Source: JACJXW01 sp964418125
GTDB taxonomy: Bacteria; Bacteroidota; Bacteroidia; Chitinophagales; Saprospiraceae
Direction: 5' to 3'
Length of the DNA stretch: 64,000 nt
Assembly: GCA_964418125.1 (NCBI GenBank)
Contig: CAYQKY010000010.1
Coordinates: 34,525-98,524, forward strand
Positions 26,910-36,032 of this stretch are shown piece after piece; the first letter of the stretch is position 1, and each line of letters begins with the position of its first letter. Under the pieces are notes generated by a model. It saw only the letters and a list, made by a program, of their open reading frames with translations, did no database searches and was not told the DNA's origin. The translations under genes were made by a program, and so were the position numbers.

Positions 26910-28046
26910 TCAGTTCTTTGCGGCTACGCCTGCTCTTGCCATCCAGCTGTGCAGGTTCTCACGCTTGATGGCGGCCGCCATAAGCTCCGGGAACTGATCG
27001 GGCGTACAGGCGAAAGCGGGGATATCCAGAGCAGCCAGTTGTTGTGCCAGCTGTTTATTGTAGGAAGGGGCCCCCTGGTCGTTAAGTGCCAGCAGAGCAA
27101 TAAACTGGGCTCCGGAGGCTTTGATGGCGGCGGTTCTTTTAAGCATGTCCTCTTCTGTTCCCCCTTCGTAGAGGTCGCTGATGAGGATGAAAATGGTATC
27201 GTTGGGGCGCCGGATGAGGGGCTGGGCGTAGGCAAGCGCTTTGGCAATGTCGGTACCGCCTCCAAGTTGAGTGGCGAAAAGCAGCTCAACAGGGTCGTCC
27301 AGGTATCCGGTGAGGTCGGCCACGCTGGTATCGAAAGTAATGAGGTGGGTATGCAGGGCGCGCAGGGAAGCCATGATACAACCCAGGATACCGGCGTACA
27401 CTACAGAGGTGGCCATAGAACCGCTCTGGTCAACCAGCAGGATGACATCTTTGAGCTGGGCTCTTTTCCTTCCGAAGCCGAATATCTGTTCGGGTATGAT
27501 GGTTCCCAGGCCCGGCTGGTAATGTTTCAGGTTGGCGCGTATGGTTCGGCGCCAGTCGACCTCGTTGAGGCGGGGCCGGCGGTTGCGGGCGGAGCGGTCG
27601 AGGCTGCCGCGAATGGCCTGCCGCATTGGGTTTTCCAGCCGTTTTTCCAGCTGTTCGACGATGCGCCGGATGACCAGGCGTGCCGATTCTCTTGTCTGGT
27701 CCGGCATTGCCTTGTTGAGGGAAAGGATGGTGCCAACGAGCTCGACGTCCGGCTCGATGGCCTCCAGGAGCTCCGGTTCCAGGAGCATGCGTTTTAGCCC
27801 CAGGCGGTGCAGGGCGTCCCGTTGTAACAATTGGACGACGGGAGTGGGGAAGTAACGGCGGATATCTCCCAGCCACCGGTTTACATTGGGTGAGGAACTG
27901 CCCAGTCCCGCCTTTCGCCCGGAATCGTAAAGGGCTTCCAGGACGCGATCGACCCCCTGCGCCTGCCCCCGGAGGCTGACCTCTCCTTCGGGGTCGGCCT
28001 GTTTTCCCAGTATCAGGCGCCAGCGCTCGATGCGTTCGTCGTTCAT
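26910..28046 (-). CDS. VWA domain-containing protein (CoxE-like)
   Basis: The 378-residue protein has a helical N-terminal half and a C-terminal von Willebrand A domain. The MIDAS motif is ILLVDQSGSMA (D-x-S-x-S), with LITFDTSVADLT and GGTDIAKALAYA following in order. CoxE-like VWA proteins usually work with a MoxR ATPase as metal-insertion or remodelling chaperones. No MoxR lies next to this one; the MoxR at 45.5 kb has its own DUF58 partner. Start MNDERIE at 28046 is 11 bases after the upstream gene stop. Confidence 0.82.
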   Translation of the reverse strand: MNDERIERWRLILGKQADPEGEVSLRGQAQGVDRVLEALYDSGRKAGLGSSSPNVNRWLGDIRRYFPTPVVQLLQRDALHRLGLKRMLLEPELLEAIEPDVELVGTILSLNKAMPDQTRESARLVIRRIVEQLEKRLENPMRQAIRGSLDRSARNRRPRLNEVDWRRTIRANLKHYQPGLGTIIPEQIFGFGRKRAQLKDVILLVDQSGSMATSVVYAGILGCIMASLRALHTHLITFDTSVADLTGYLDDPVELLFATQLGGGTDIAKALAYAQPLIRRPNDTIFILISDLYEGGTEEDMLKRTAAIKASGAQFIALLALNDQGAPSYNKQLAQQLAALDIPAFACTPDQFPELMAAAIKRENLHSWMARAGVAAKN

Positions 28047-28057
28047 CAAAAAAACAA

Positions 28058-28300
28058 TTATTTTTTGAGCAGCCCGGCAATCCACAGGAGCACAACAGCC
28101 CCGGCAGCAGCAGTAATGACGGACCCGATCAGGCCCCCACCGGTGCTGATCCCCAGTAAACCGAACAACCATCCACCAATGATGCCGCCAATGATGCCAA
28201 TTACAATATTACCCAGGATGCCGAACCCGGAACCACGCATGATCAGCCCGCCCAACCAACCGGCAATGCCGCCTACGATAAGGAAGTAAAGAAGTTCCAT
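28058..28300 (-). CDS. GlsB/YeaQ/YmgE family membrane protein
   Basis: The 80-residue protein has three glycine-rich membrane segments (IVGGIAGWLGGLIM, IVIGIIGGIIGGWLFGLLG, SVITAAAGAVVLLW). This is the transglycosylase-associated YeaQ/YmgE family, often stress-induced. Only 11 bases separate it from the VWA gene on the same strand, so they are probably co-transcribed. Confidence 0.88.
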   Translation of the reverse strand: MELLYFLIVGGIAGWLGGLIMRGSGFGILGNIVIGIIGGIIGGWLFGLLGISTGGGLIGSVITAAAGAVVLLWIAGLLKK

Positions 28301-28416
28301 TTTATTAGAATTTGGTTAGTGTTCAGAAAGGTAGCTAAAATTGGATGCTTTTCCGCAACTTTGCGGGAATTAACAAAAATTACAGAACTCCGCATCATAA
28401 GATTTGTTGCCAATAA

Positions 28417-29562
28417 ATGTCCGTAAAAACAAACTTTTTTGTGAAGCAAGATACGCTGAAGCATTTTGATGAAGAACACCATGAGGCGCTCCGGCAGATA
28501 CGCGTGTCCCGCATCGTACTGCCTGTCCTCCTGGGTATTGTGGCGGTAGGGTATCTGCTTTGGCGGCAGTTCGACCCCGAAGAATTTGCCAAAATAGACT
28601 GGACGGCGCACACGCTGTTCTGGATCGGCGCCTGCGTGCTTATCCTCATGGCCCGTCATTTGGCTTACGCCACTCGCCTCCACATCCTATCAGAAAAGGA
28701 GTTTAGCTGGCGTAAATGTATCGAGCTCATCTTCATATGGGAATTCAGCTCCGCCGTTTCCCCTACTGCCGTCGGCGGTTCGGCGGTAGCCTTCTTTGTA
28801 CTCGCGCAGGAAAAGCTGTCTACAGCGAAAACCGCCACCATCGTCTTGTACACCATCGTGCTCGACAGCTTTTTCTTTATCGGTTCGCTGCCCATCCTGT
28901 TCCTCTTTTTCGGAACAAATATGATCCGTCCGGAAGTGAAGGCCATCGAAGATATCGGGGCCTGGGGCTTTTATTTCCTTTTCGCCTATTCTTTAATGGC
29001 ATTGTACAGCAGCATTTTCTACTATGGCCTGTTCATCAACCCCGAACAGATGAAGCGGGTGCTGGTGGGCTTTACCCGGATCGGCTTTCTGAAGCGCTAC
29101 CGGCGCCGGGCAGTCGAGCTGGGCAATGAGATGATCATGGCGTCTACCCATCTGAAACGGCAGAACTGGCGGTTTCACCTCGGCGCCTTCCTGGCTACCG
29201 CCACGGCCTGGTCCTGCCGCTTTCTGCTCCTCAACTGCCTGATCATTGCCTTCATCACTGCTTTGCCGGTGGATTTCTGGACGCAATTCGAGCTTTACGC
29301 CCGCCTGGAGACGATGTTCGTCATTATTGCCTTCAGCCCCACGCCGGGAGGCGCCGGCTTCGTGGAGATCCTCTTTGGCGGTTTCCTTAGCGATTATGTA
29401 ACCAACCCCACCTACGCTACACTCATCTCTACCATCTGGAGGCTGCTTTCCTATTACACTTATTTGCTGGCAGGCGCCATCGTCATCCCCAACTGGATCC
29501 GGGAGGTTCTCAATGAAAGGAGGCGGCAACGGCAGGAGGCCATGGAGGAAGTGGCAGATTAG
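28417..29562 (+). CDS. Lysylphosphatidylglycerol synthase-like membrane protein (UPF0104)
   Basis: The 381-residue integral membrane protein has about eight segments and the family feature EFSSAVSPTAVGGSAVAFFVL, followed by PTPGGAGFVEILFGG. These PTxxGG/PTPGG signatures are typical of the AglD/MprF-type flippase family. It has no synthase domain, so lipid transport rather than aminoacylation is likely. The start ATG at 28417 is preceded by an AT-rich region. Confidence 0.8.
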   Translation: MSVKTNFFVKQDTLKHFDEEHHEALRQIRVSRIVLPVLLGIVAVGYLLWRQFDPEEFAKIDWTAHTLFWIGACVLILMARHLAYATRLHILSEKEFSWRKCIELIFIWEFSSAVSPTAVGGSAVAFFVLAQEKLSTAKTATIVLYTIVLDSFFFIGSLPILFLFFGTNMIRPEVKAIEDIGAWGFYFLFAYSLMALYSSIFYYGLFINPEQMKRVLVGFTRIGFLKRYRRRAVELGNEMIMASTHLKRQNWRFHLGAFLATATAWSCRFLLLNCLIIAFITALPVDFWTQFELYARLETMFVIIAFSPTPGGAGFVEILFGGFLSDYVTNPTYATLISTIWRLLSYYTYLLAGAIVIPNWIREVLNERRRQRQEAMEEVAD

Positions 29563-29577
29563 GGATTGCGCAATCCC

Positions 29578-30474
29578 TTAAATCAAGCCCAGAATTCTCT
29601 TGTCTCTCTTCAGCTTGTAGAAAGCATTGGGCTGAGCGCCGAACTGCCCGGCCAGCTCGTCTTCGCCCTGCACGTTAAAGTCCAGGATGAGAGGGCGCCC
29701 GGCATGGCTTCTTATAAGGGCGTTAAAGAGGTAGGGCAAGGCGCCGATCTCCCTGCCCTGGGGCGATTCAACCGGCGCCAGGCTGAGTACTTTACTATGG
29801 CTGTAAATGAAAAAGTTTACGGCGTAAAAGTTCTGGTTGCGGTCCATGGCGCCAGAGGCAAAGCCCCAGCCGCGGTGCAGTACATTGTACATGATTCGGT
29901 GGAGAGCGTGGTAGTTGCGCTCCCGTTCGCGGTTTCGGGGAGTGTGCTTGCGGTAAAAATCGGCTACGGTTTCCGGCTTGAGGCTGGAGGTAAGGATAAG
30001 GCCCTCGTCCTCCGCCCGCTGCAGTTGGGAAGCCAGTTCACTGGAGAAACCGTCAAACAGTTTTTCGTAGGGTTGGCCCAGGTAAAGCTGAAAGTTCGTT
30101 TTTTCTTCGACCTGAAAAGAGCTGCCCGCCGGCGGGGTATTCTGTTCGTTGATGGCGATATCGATAGTTTTGAATTCAGCGGGGATAGCATCTAGAAAAG
30201 CGTTGATGCGGGCCTGGGAAAGCAGGTGGATGGAATAAATGCCCATTTCCCGCATCAAACCGGGCTGATAGAGCTCCTTTCTCCCAAACAGCCCCTCTCT
30301 CCATACCAGGGGAAAAACGGATTCATAATCCCCTTCCACCAGCGCATCCCAGTCTTTGGCCACAAAGTCGAGATACCACATATAGCCAAAGATGTTTCCG
30401 TTGTTGGCGTAGTGTACACAACTGTTCCACTTGACCTTATCAATGTCTGCCCCTTTGATGTATCGGATATCCAT
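29578..30474 (-). CDS. GNAT-like (FemAB-type fold) protein
   Basis: The 298-residue soluble protein is of a type common in Bacteroidota and annotated as an N-acyltransferase-like hypothetical. Supporting segments are NGNIFGYMWYLDFVAKDW, YESVFPLVWRE, QPGLMREMGIYSI and the C-terminal NALIRSHAGRPLILDFNVQGE. The acyl-CoA loop is not obvious. The product may act on cell-wall or lipid precursors, but that is a guess. It ends 15 bases from the convergent membrane-protein gene. Confidence 0.65.
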   Translation of the reverse strand: MDIRYIKGADIDKVKWNSCVHYANNGNIFGYMWYLDFVAKDWDALVEGDYESVFPLVWREGLFGRKELYQPGLMREMGIYSIHLLSQARINAFLDAIPAEFKTIDIAINEQNTPPAGSSFQVEEKTNFQLYLGQPYEKLFDGFSSELASQLQRAEDEGLILTSSLKPETVADFYRKHTPRNRERERNYHALHRIMYNVLHRGWGFASGAMDRNQNFYAVNFFIYSHSKVLSLAPVESPQGREIGALPYLFNALIRSHAGRPLILDFNVQGEDELAGQFGAQPNAFYKLKRDKRILGLI

Positions 30475-30736
30475 TTTATATTTTTGGGTTTTTCAAACCG
30501 GACAGCATTCTTAATGCTTTTGCCGTGAGCATTGTTCACCGCATGGGATGGAAACCGGGGGCTTGCCTGCCGGGGCAGGTTGGAGATGGAGAAAAATTGA
30601 AGCAGAGAACGCTTGTTAAAACATAGGGGGAGTGGTAACTTGCACTTCGGCTGATAGCGAAAAATGCCCCTTTTTCCAATAGAACTGTTGCCGGAATAAA
30701 GCGTTTTCCTGAAAAGATCTTTCAAAGAGGTTAAAA

Positions 30737-30955
30737 ATGAAAACACTGCAATTCAAGACCAATATCAACTGCGGTAATTGTGTGCGCGCCGTTACCGGTT
30801 TTCTCAATGATGTGCCAACGATAAGCGAATGGTCGGTGGATACCGACAGCCCCGATAAGATACTGACCGTGAAGGGGGATGAGGTGACGGTGGAAGCGGT
30901 TGTCGAAGCTGTGGAAGATGCCGGCTTCGACGTGAAGGAAGTAGTTGCCGGGTAA
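30737..30955 (+). CDS. Heavy-metal-associated (HMA) domain protein
   Basis: The 72-residue protein is a single ferredoxin-like HMA domain with the metal-binding motif NINCGNCVRAV (Cys12, Cys15). It resembles CopZ-like chaperones. Met is not at the usual first motif position, which is common in Bacteroidota. The expected copper ATPase partner is not nearby. Confidence 0.85.
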   Translation: MKTLQFKTNINCGNCVRAVTGFLNDVPTISEWSVDTDSPDKILTVKGDEVTVEAVVEAVEDAGFDVKEVVAG

Positions 30956-31056
30956 GAGGCTGCCGGTAGGCCCGTGGATCAGAAGCTTCCCGCGATAAAT
31001 GCAATTTTTCAGGGGGTGGGGCGCGGTTTCTGTTTTCTTTTATTTGGGCCCGTTCG

Positions 31057-31086
31057 AAAAAAAACGAGGGGGCAATATGCCCCCCT
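31057..31086 (-). terminator. Intrinsic terminator
   Basis: On the minus strand the hairpin AGGGGGCATATTGCCCCCT is followed by a GC-poor CG and eight T residues. It lies 33 bases downstream of the secreted-protein gene end (31120) and is the clearest Rho-independent terminator in the window. Confidence 0.85.
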
Positions 31087-31119
31087 GTCAAGACAAACAA
31101 AGCTCCCAATTACCTGATC

Positions 31120-31584
31120 TTATGGTTTTCGCGGCCCGCTTACGGCCGTTATTTTTCCCGTATTCAGTAAGTTCTCGGGGTGGCCGGCGAAGTCTTGCCT
31201 GCCTGCCTCGCTTATCCGGATCTCTCCGCGGTTGTATATCGTGCCGACCAGCAGGATGGCGTCTTCGTAATTCCCGATCCCATCGATGGAAAGGCTGCCG
31301 CTTGGCGCGATCGTCAGTGTTGCACCGCCATGTACTTCCAGGTAGTAAATAGGGCCGGCATCTTTACTGATGACAGGGTAGAACCCTCCCCGGGATTCCG
31401 TATTCGGAATGAGGACAATATCGTTTATATCCGGCACCCGGTTCTGGCTCCAGTTTCGGGGGTTATTCCATTCCTGCTCCTGGCCAGGTGTTCCACCTTT
31501 CCATACATTCTGGGCGCCGAGCGTGGTAGTGGAAACTGCCAGAATAATTCCAACAATTGCAAAAAGGCTAATCAGGGTTTTCAT
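31120..31584 (-). CDS. Small secreted beta-rich protein
   Basis: The 154-residue protein has a signal peptide (cleavage near LGAQN). The mature part has the WNNPRNWSQNRVPDINDIVLIP motif, followed by GGATLTIAPSGSLSIDG, typical of the first turns of secreted Bacteroidota beta-helix or G8-like domains. It is short and lacks a T9SS tail, so it may be a stand-alone domain or a remnant of a longer protein. It is divergent from the sigma factor gene and could be under its control. Confidence 0.7.
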   Translation of the reverse strand: MKTLISLFAIVGIILAVSTTTLGAQNVWKGGTPGQEQEWNNPRNWSQNRVPDINDIVLIPNTESRGGFYPVISKDAGPIYYLEVHGGATLTIAPSGSLSIDGIGNYEDAILLVGTIYNRGEIRISEAGRQDFAGHPENLLNTGKITAVSGPRKP

Positions 31585-31709
31585 GATCTTCAGTTTTGGT
31601 GTTCAAATTCAAAGGATGTATTTTGGTGGGGAAAGAAAGGTTACCCGCCTGCAAAAAAAATTTAATCTGCGAAAGCCATTATATTGCGAGAGCGCAAACT
31701 TTATCCCAG

Positions 31710-32273
31710 ATGAATAAAGAAAGCCAGGACCTGTTGCACGCATTGCTATCCGGAGATAACGACGGGATCCGGGAGATATACAGGCTTTATCTTCCCCGTG
31801 CTTCCAACCTTATTACCCGTAATGGCGGCAATGCAGATGATGCCAAAGACATTTTCCAGGAGGCGCTGATTATCGTGTATGAAAAGGCGGGAAAGCCTGA
31901 TTTTCAGCTCAAAAGTTCTCTTTACACACTCATCTATGGCATCTGTCGTAACCTGTGGGGCAACCGCCTGCAAAAAAAGTCCAGCAGCAACGTAACCTTT
32001 TCTGAAGATGACAAATACAAATTCGATGAAGACATTGAAAAGTCTATCGAAGAAGCGGAGGAAAACAAGATCTTCTGGGAAGCTTTCGACCAGCTCGGTG
32101 ACGATTGCCGGAAACTGATGCGGCTTTTCTTTGATAAGGTCAGGATGGAAAAAATCGCAGAACTCATGGGCTTCGGCAGTGTGAGTTATGCCAAAAAGCG
32201 CAAGTATCAGTGTAAAGAGCGCCTGGTTAGCCTGATCAAGGATGACCTTCGCTTTAAGGAATTAAAGCTGTAG
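31710..32273 (+). CDS. ECF-type RNA polymerase sigma factor
   Basis: The 187-residue protein has sigma region 2 (IREIYRLYLPRASNLI, then DAKDIFQEALIIVYEK, about 22-65) and an acidic linker. Region 4 follows (GDDCRKLMRLFFDKVRMEKI and LMGFGSVSYAKKRKYQCKE). The start ATG at 31710 is preferred to the long upstream extension. Region 4 is shorter than usual in its recognition helix. The next gene, 20 bases downstream, looks like its anti-sigma partner. Confidence 0.85.
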   Translation: MNKESQDLLHALLSGDNDGIREIYRLYLPRASNLITRNGGNADDAKDIFQEALIIVYEKAGKPDFQLKSSLYTLIYGICRNLWGNRLQKKSSSNVTFSEDDKYKFDEDIEKSIEEAEENKIFWEAFDQLGDDCRKLMRLFFDKVRMEKIAELMGFGSVSYAKKRKYQCKERLVSLIKDDLRFKELKL

Positions 32274-32293
32274 CCTTTTATTAACCATAGATC

Positions 32294-33199
32294 ATGAACA
32301 AAGAGCAACTATATGAAACCATAGAAGCTTACCTGGATGGAAAGCTGACGGAAGAAGCCCGCCGTGCTTTTGAAAAAGAGATGGCCGCCGAGCCGGAGCT
32401 CCGCAAAGAGGTAGCGCTTCACCAACGGATGCAGGAGGAACTGGGAAAATCCGAAAAAGCTGCCCTCAGGGAACAGCTACGGCAGGTCGCCCGGGAGTTC
32501 CCATTGGAAAAAAAGGGCCGTAAAACAGTATTCAGGCTCCGGCCGTGGGCCATAGCGGTGGCAGCGGCCATCATTGGAGCGGTCATCTGGTGGGCCTGGC
32601 CCCGCTTTACCCAGCCCTCCTGGCAGGACGAACCCGGCATTGCGGCCGATAGCCTTCCCGGTGAACCTACCGATGCTCCTGATTCCCAGATAGCTGCCCA
32701 GCCGGAACCCGGGCCGAAACCGGAAGAGACAGCTCCTTCTGAGCCGCAGAGAAAACCCTCAACGACCCAACCACCGGCTGACCCCTTCCGCCCGAACCCC
32801 AAACTGGAAGGCCTGATGGCCAGTGACGGGCGCGGCTCCAACTTTCTCATTTCCGCTGAAGCCGATGCAGTCCCAACACCCTCCAATAAATTCCGGGCGG
32901 TTGTGGCCGGCACATTGCGCTCCGGCAAGCCTGCTGAAGGGGACAGCATCGAGCTGTATATATACGACAACCAGCTGGCCTCTTACCAGAAAGATCAGCC
33001 TGCCGCCAGCCTCCCTTTGGAACTGAACCGCCTGGAAGATGACGAGGTTCAGGGCTTTGCCAGTATGAACAACTACACTTTCGAGAAAGAGGTGGAAAAA
33101 GACCTGCCGCCCGGGCTTTATTATTACGTCATCAAACGCAAGGGGGAAGAAACACCATTGTTCGTTGGTAAAGTGGAAGTGGGGAAGAAAGACAGATAG
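32294..33199 (+). CDS. Probable membrane-anchored anti-sigma factor
   Basis: The 301-residue protein has an N-terminal helical anti-sigma-like region (EQLYETIEAYLDGKLTEEARRAF) without the Zn-binding His/Cys motif. One membrane segment near residue 85 (WAIAVAAAIIGAVIWW) leads to a Pro/Glu-rich stretch and a globular periplasmic part (VVAGTLRSGKPAEGDSIELYIYDN ... GLYYYVIKRKGE). Its place 20 bases after the sigma gene supports the role. The periplasmic part may sense a signal, but this is inferred. Confidence 0.75.
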   Translation: MNKEQLYETIEAYLDGKLTEEARRAFEKEMAAEPELRKEVALHQRMQEELGKSEKAALREQLRQVAREFPLEKKGRKTVFRLRPWAIAVAAAIIGAVIWWAWPRFTQPSWQDEPGIAADSLPGEPTDAPDSQIAAQPEPGPKPEETAPSEPQRKPSTTQPPADPFRPNPKLEGLMASDGRGSNFLISAEADAVPTPSNKFRAVVAGTLRSGKPAEGDSIELYIYDNQLASYQKDQPAASLPLELNRLEDDEVQGFASMNNYTFEKEVEKDLPPGLYYYVIKRKGEETPLFVGKVEVGKKDR

Positions 33200-33315
33200 A
33201 TGTTCCGCAGCAGGAGGCGCCTGGCTGAACAGGCGGGGGTGGGGCGCTTTCAGAGAGCGGCCCGGCCGGCAGCAACGGGAACACTGGGCATGACGGGGAG
33301 GGCTCGGGCCATTTA

Positions 33316-33510
33316 TTACCGGCTTTCTTTCCGGCTGCCATCCAGGCTCACCACTTCTCCCATCTCTTCTTCTATATTCAGGAAGTAAGTGCCTTCATAT
33401 ATGAAATTGAAGTGGAGCTGTTCTCTCAACACTTCAAACTGTCCTTCATTTTCTACGTAATCCGCGATCCATTCTACTGCTTCGAGCCGGTCCTTGAATC
33501 TGATTTTCAT
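33316..33510 (-). CDS. Small conserved protein of unknown function
   Basis: The 64-residue protein starts MKIRFKDRLEAVEWIADYV and contains a FNFIYEGTYFLNIEEE strand pair, which looks like a compact alpha/beta fold. It is a single gene between two unrelated plus-strand genes. The reading frame is compact and Glu-rich, as real small proteins are, but no family is recognised. Confidence 0.5.
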   Translation of the reverse strand: MKIRFKDRLEAVEWIADYVENEGQFEVLREQLHFNFIYEGTYFLNIEEEMGEVVSLDGSRKESR

Positions 33511-33742
33511 AGCTGGTGATTTTAAAGTCAATAGCTAAACAAAGCTTTTTCTTATTTGATGTCAGTAAGGGGTAAAAGATTACACGCCCGGGCTCTAATT
33601 AACATTTATTTAAACTATTTATGCCCCGGGGTAATATCTTTCTATTTCGAGGTTTTGGGATCGGGAGTCAAAATTATTCGGCCGAAATGGAAGGATTTGG
33701 GGATGAGCATGTATAAATTAACGGCAAAAAAATTTCCGTATC

Positions 33743-34765
33743 ATGACCATATCAAAAACGCTGGCCTTTTGGGGCCCTGCCGCCCTCTCCACAATTTTTC
33801 TTTACAGTTGCGCCTCCGCGCCACGTGGCGCCTATTCGCCCGATGCCGCCCCCCTAGCTCCTGATTACAGCCAGGATGAATACTGGGCGGCCCTGCCCTG
33901 GAGGGAGGACGAGGCTGACCTTACACCCGATGGGTTGACGGACCGGCAGGCGGAAGCGGAGGTTGACGTCTTTTTCCTCCATCCCACTACCTATACCGGT
34001 AAAAAAGGAGACACCAACTGGAACGGCCCGGTGCAGGACCCGGAAGTCAACAGCCGCACGTTGGAAAAACCTATAAAATTCCAGGCTTCCATATTCAATG
34101 GCGTAGGGCGTGTTTTTGCGCCATTCTACCGGCAGGCGCACCTGAAGGCATATTTCACCCGGGATACCAGCAGTGCCCGGCAGGCTTTTGAACTGGCCTA
34201 CAGCGATGTGCGTGCCGCTTTTCAATACTATCTCGACAACTACAATGAAGGCCGCCCCATTATCATCGCTACCCACAGCCAGGGCACTACACACGGCAAG
34301 CGCCTGCTGCAGGAGTTTTTTGACGGCCAATCCCTGCAGGAACAACTGGTGGCCGCCTACCTCATCGGCATCCGCGTCGAAAATGATGATTTTCAGCATA
34401 TCACTCCCTGCAGCGATTCCCTGGATACCGGTTGCTTTACCGCCTGGCGGACTTTCAAACGCGGTTATGAACCGAAGGAAAACTATCCCAAAGAAGTCGT
34501 GATCAACCCCTTGCTCTGGACTGCTGAAGAAACTTATGCTCCAAAGAGCCTGAACCTGGGAACCGTTCTCGTTCCCTTTGAAAAAGTCCGGCCGGAAAAT
34601 ACCGACGCTCAGGTTCACGGTTCTGTACTTTGGGCCAGCAAGCCGAAATTCCCGGGCAGCTTCCTGTTGCTCAGAAAGAACTACCACGCCGGAGATTTCA
34701 ACCTGTTCTACGTCAACGTCAGGAAAAATGCACAGGACAGGGTGAGGGTGTTTGGAGGGGAGTAG
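33743..34765 (+). CDS. DUF3089 alpha/beta hydrolase lipoprotein
   Basis: The 340-residue protein has a lipoprotein signal (FLYSC, Cys23). The DUF3089 domain then shows DVFFLHPTTYTGK, APFYRQAHLKAYF, the nucleophile motif IIATHSQGTTHGKRLL (Ser in HSQG) and AYLIGIRVE. Members are serine hydrolases of unknown substrate in the envelope. Length and motifs are normal for the family. Confidence 0.85.
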   Translation: MTISKTLAFWGPAALSTIFLYSCASAPRGAYSPDAAPLAPDYSQDEYWAALPWREDEADLTPDGLTDRQAEAEVDVFFLHPTTYTGKKGDTNWNGPVQDPEVNSRTLEKPIKFQASIFNGVGRVFAPFYRQAHLKAYFTRDTSSARQAFELAYSDVRAAFQYYLDNYNEGRPIIIATHSQGTTHGKRLLQEFFDGQSLQEQLVAAYLIGIRVENDDFQHITPCSDSLDTGCFTAWRTFKRGYEPKENYPKEVVINPLLWTAEETYAPKSLNLGTVLVPFEKVRPENTDAQVHGSVLWASKPKFPGSFLLLRKNYHAGDFNLFYVNVRKNAQDRVRVFGGE

Positions 34766-34863
34766 GGGGCGCGGGGCCATTGTTCGATGCCACTGTTCCA
34801 CAGTTTCATTGGGGTAAGCGGGTACGGACATAAATTTCTATATTGTAGAAAAAAGAAAGCAAT

Positions 34864-35988
34864 ATGGACCAACTGAACCGCAGACAGTGGCTGCGCCGCG
34901 CCGGGCTGGCCGGGGCCGCTACCCTGGCCGGAAACTGGGCAGCTATAGCGGGGCCTGCTCCCGGAAAAAGAAGGGGGAACCTCGGAAATGGGGATTCTCT
35001 CATTCGCCTCAATGCCAATGAGAACCCTTACGGCCCTTCGCAGAAGGTGAAGGAGGCGATGATGGAGGCTTTCGAAGTAGCCTGCCGCTACCCTTTTCCC
35101 TGGCAGCAGGAGTTGACGGAAAAGCTGGCGAAAAAGGAGGGGGTAACCCCGGAGCATATTGTCGTTACCGCCGGCTCGGTAGAAGGGCTGCGCATCAGCG
35201 GCCTGGTATTCAACTGGCAGGGAGGTGAGGTAGTTGCTGCCGACCCTACTTTTCAGGCGCTGCTGAACTACGCCGAGCAGTTTGGCGCCTATGTCCACCG
35301 GGTACCTCTCGATGACCTGGTTCATGACCTGGATGCGATGGAGCGGCGCATCACTTCCAATACCCGCCTGGTTTTTATCTGCAATCCGAACAACCCGACG
35401 GGTACCATACTGTCAGCGAATCAACTGCGGGACTTCTGCTCTTCCGTTTCCCGCCGAACGGTTACTTTTGTGGATGAGGCCTATTATGACTACATCGGGG
35501 AACCAGGCTACCCTTCAATGGTGGAATTGGTAAAAGACAATATGAATGTCATTGTGAGCCGTACTTTTTCCAAGGCCTACGGGCTGGCGGGCATGCGTAT
35601 CGGTTACCTCATTACCCGGCCGGATATCGCCCGCCGCCTGCAAAGCGCCAGAGCTGCCTTCAATAATGTGGCCGGGCTCTTCGGCGCAATGGCAGCCCTG
35701 GAAGACGAGGCCTTCTATCGGGAAAGCCTGAAGAGAAATGAGGAATCCCAGCAGGTTATTTACCAGTCGTTAAAGCGGCTGAACCTGTTGCACGCCAGAT
35801 CCTATGGCAATTTCGTTTTCTTTCAAACCGGCAGGGACATCAACGTGCTGGCCGAAGAGATGAGGAAGGAGAACGTACTTATCGGACGCCCGTTTCCGCC
35901 CCTGGACAAGTGGTGCCGCCTGAGTACCGGCACACGGGAGGATACGGAGCAGGCCTGTCGGGCTTTGGAAAAGGTACTCGGAGGATGA
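34864..35988 (+). CDS. Tat-exported HisC-like PLP aminotransferase
   Basis: The 374-residue fold type I aminotransferase resembles histidinol-phosphate transaminase. It shows LIRLNANENPYGPS, FICNPNNPTGT, the FVDEAYYDY strand and Lys237 in VSRTFSKAYGLAG for the PLP Schiff base. Unlike HisC it begins with a likely twin-arginine signal (NRRQWLRRAGLAGAATLAG), which predicts export to the periplasm. No other his gene is close. Substrate is unknown; a role in periplasmic amino-acid or wall metabolism is possible. Confidence 0.8.
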   Translation: MDQLNRRQWLRRAGLAGAATLAGNWAAIAGPAPGKRRGNLGNGDSLIRLNANENPYGPSQKVKEAMMEAFEVACRYPFPWQQELTEKLAKKEGVTPEHIVVTAGSVEGLRISGLVFNWQGGEVVAADPTFQALLNYAEQFGAYVHRVPLDDLVHDLDAMERRITSNTRLVFICNPNNPTGTILSANQLRDFCSSVSRRTVTFVDEAYYDYIGEPGYPSMVELVKDNMNVIVSRTFSKAYGLAGMRIGYLITRPDIARRLQSARAAFNNVAGLFGAMAALEDEAFYRESLKRNEESQQVIYQSLKRLNLLHARSYGNFVFFQTGRDINVLAEEMRKENVLIGRPFPPLDKWCRLSTGTREDTEQACRALEKVLGG

Positions 35989-36032
35989 TCTTCCGGAACA
36001 GAGGGCACAGAAGTAATGGAAGAAAAGCCTTT

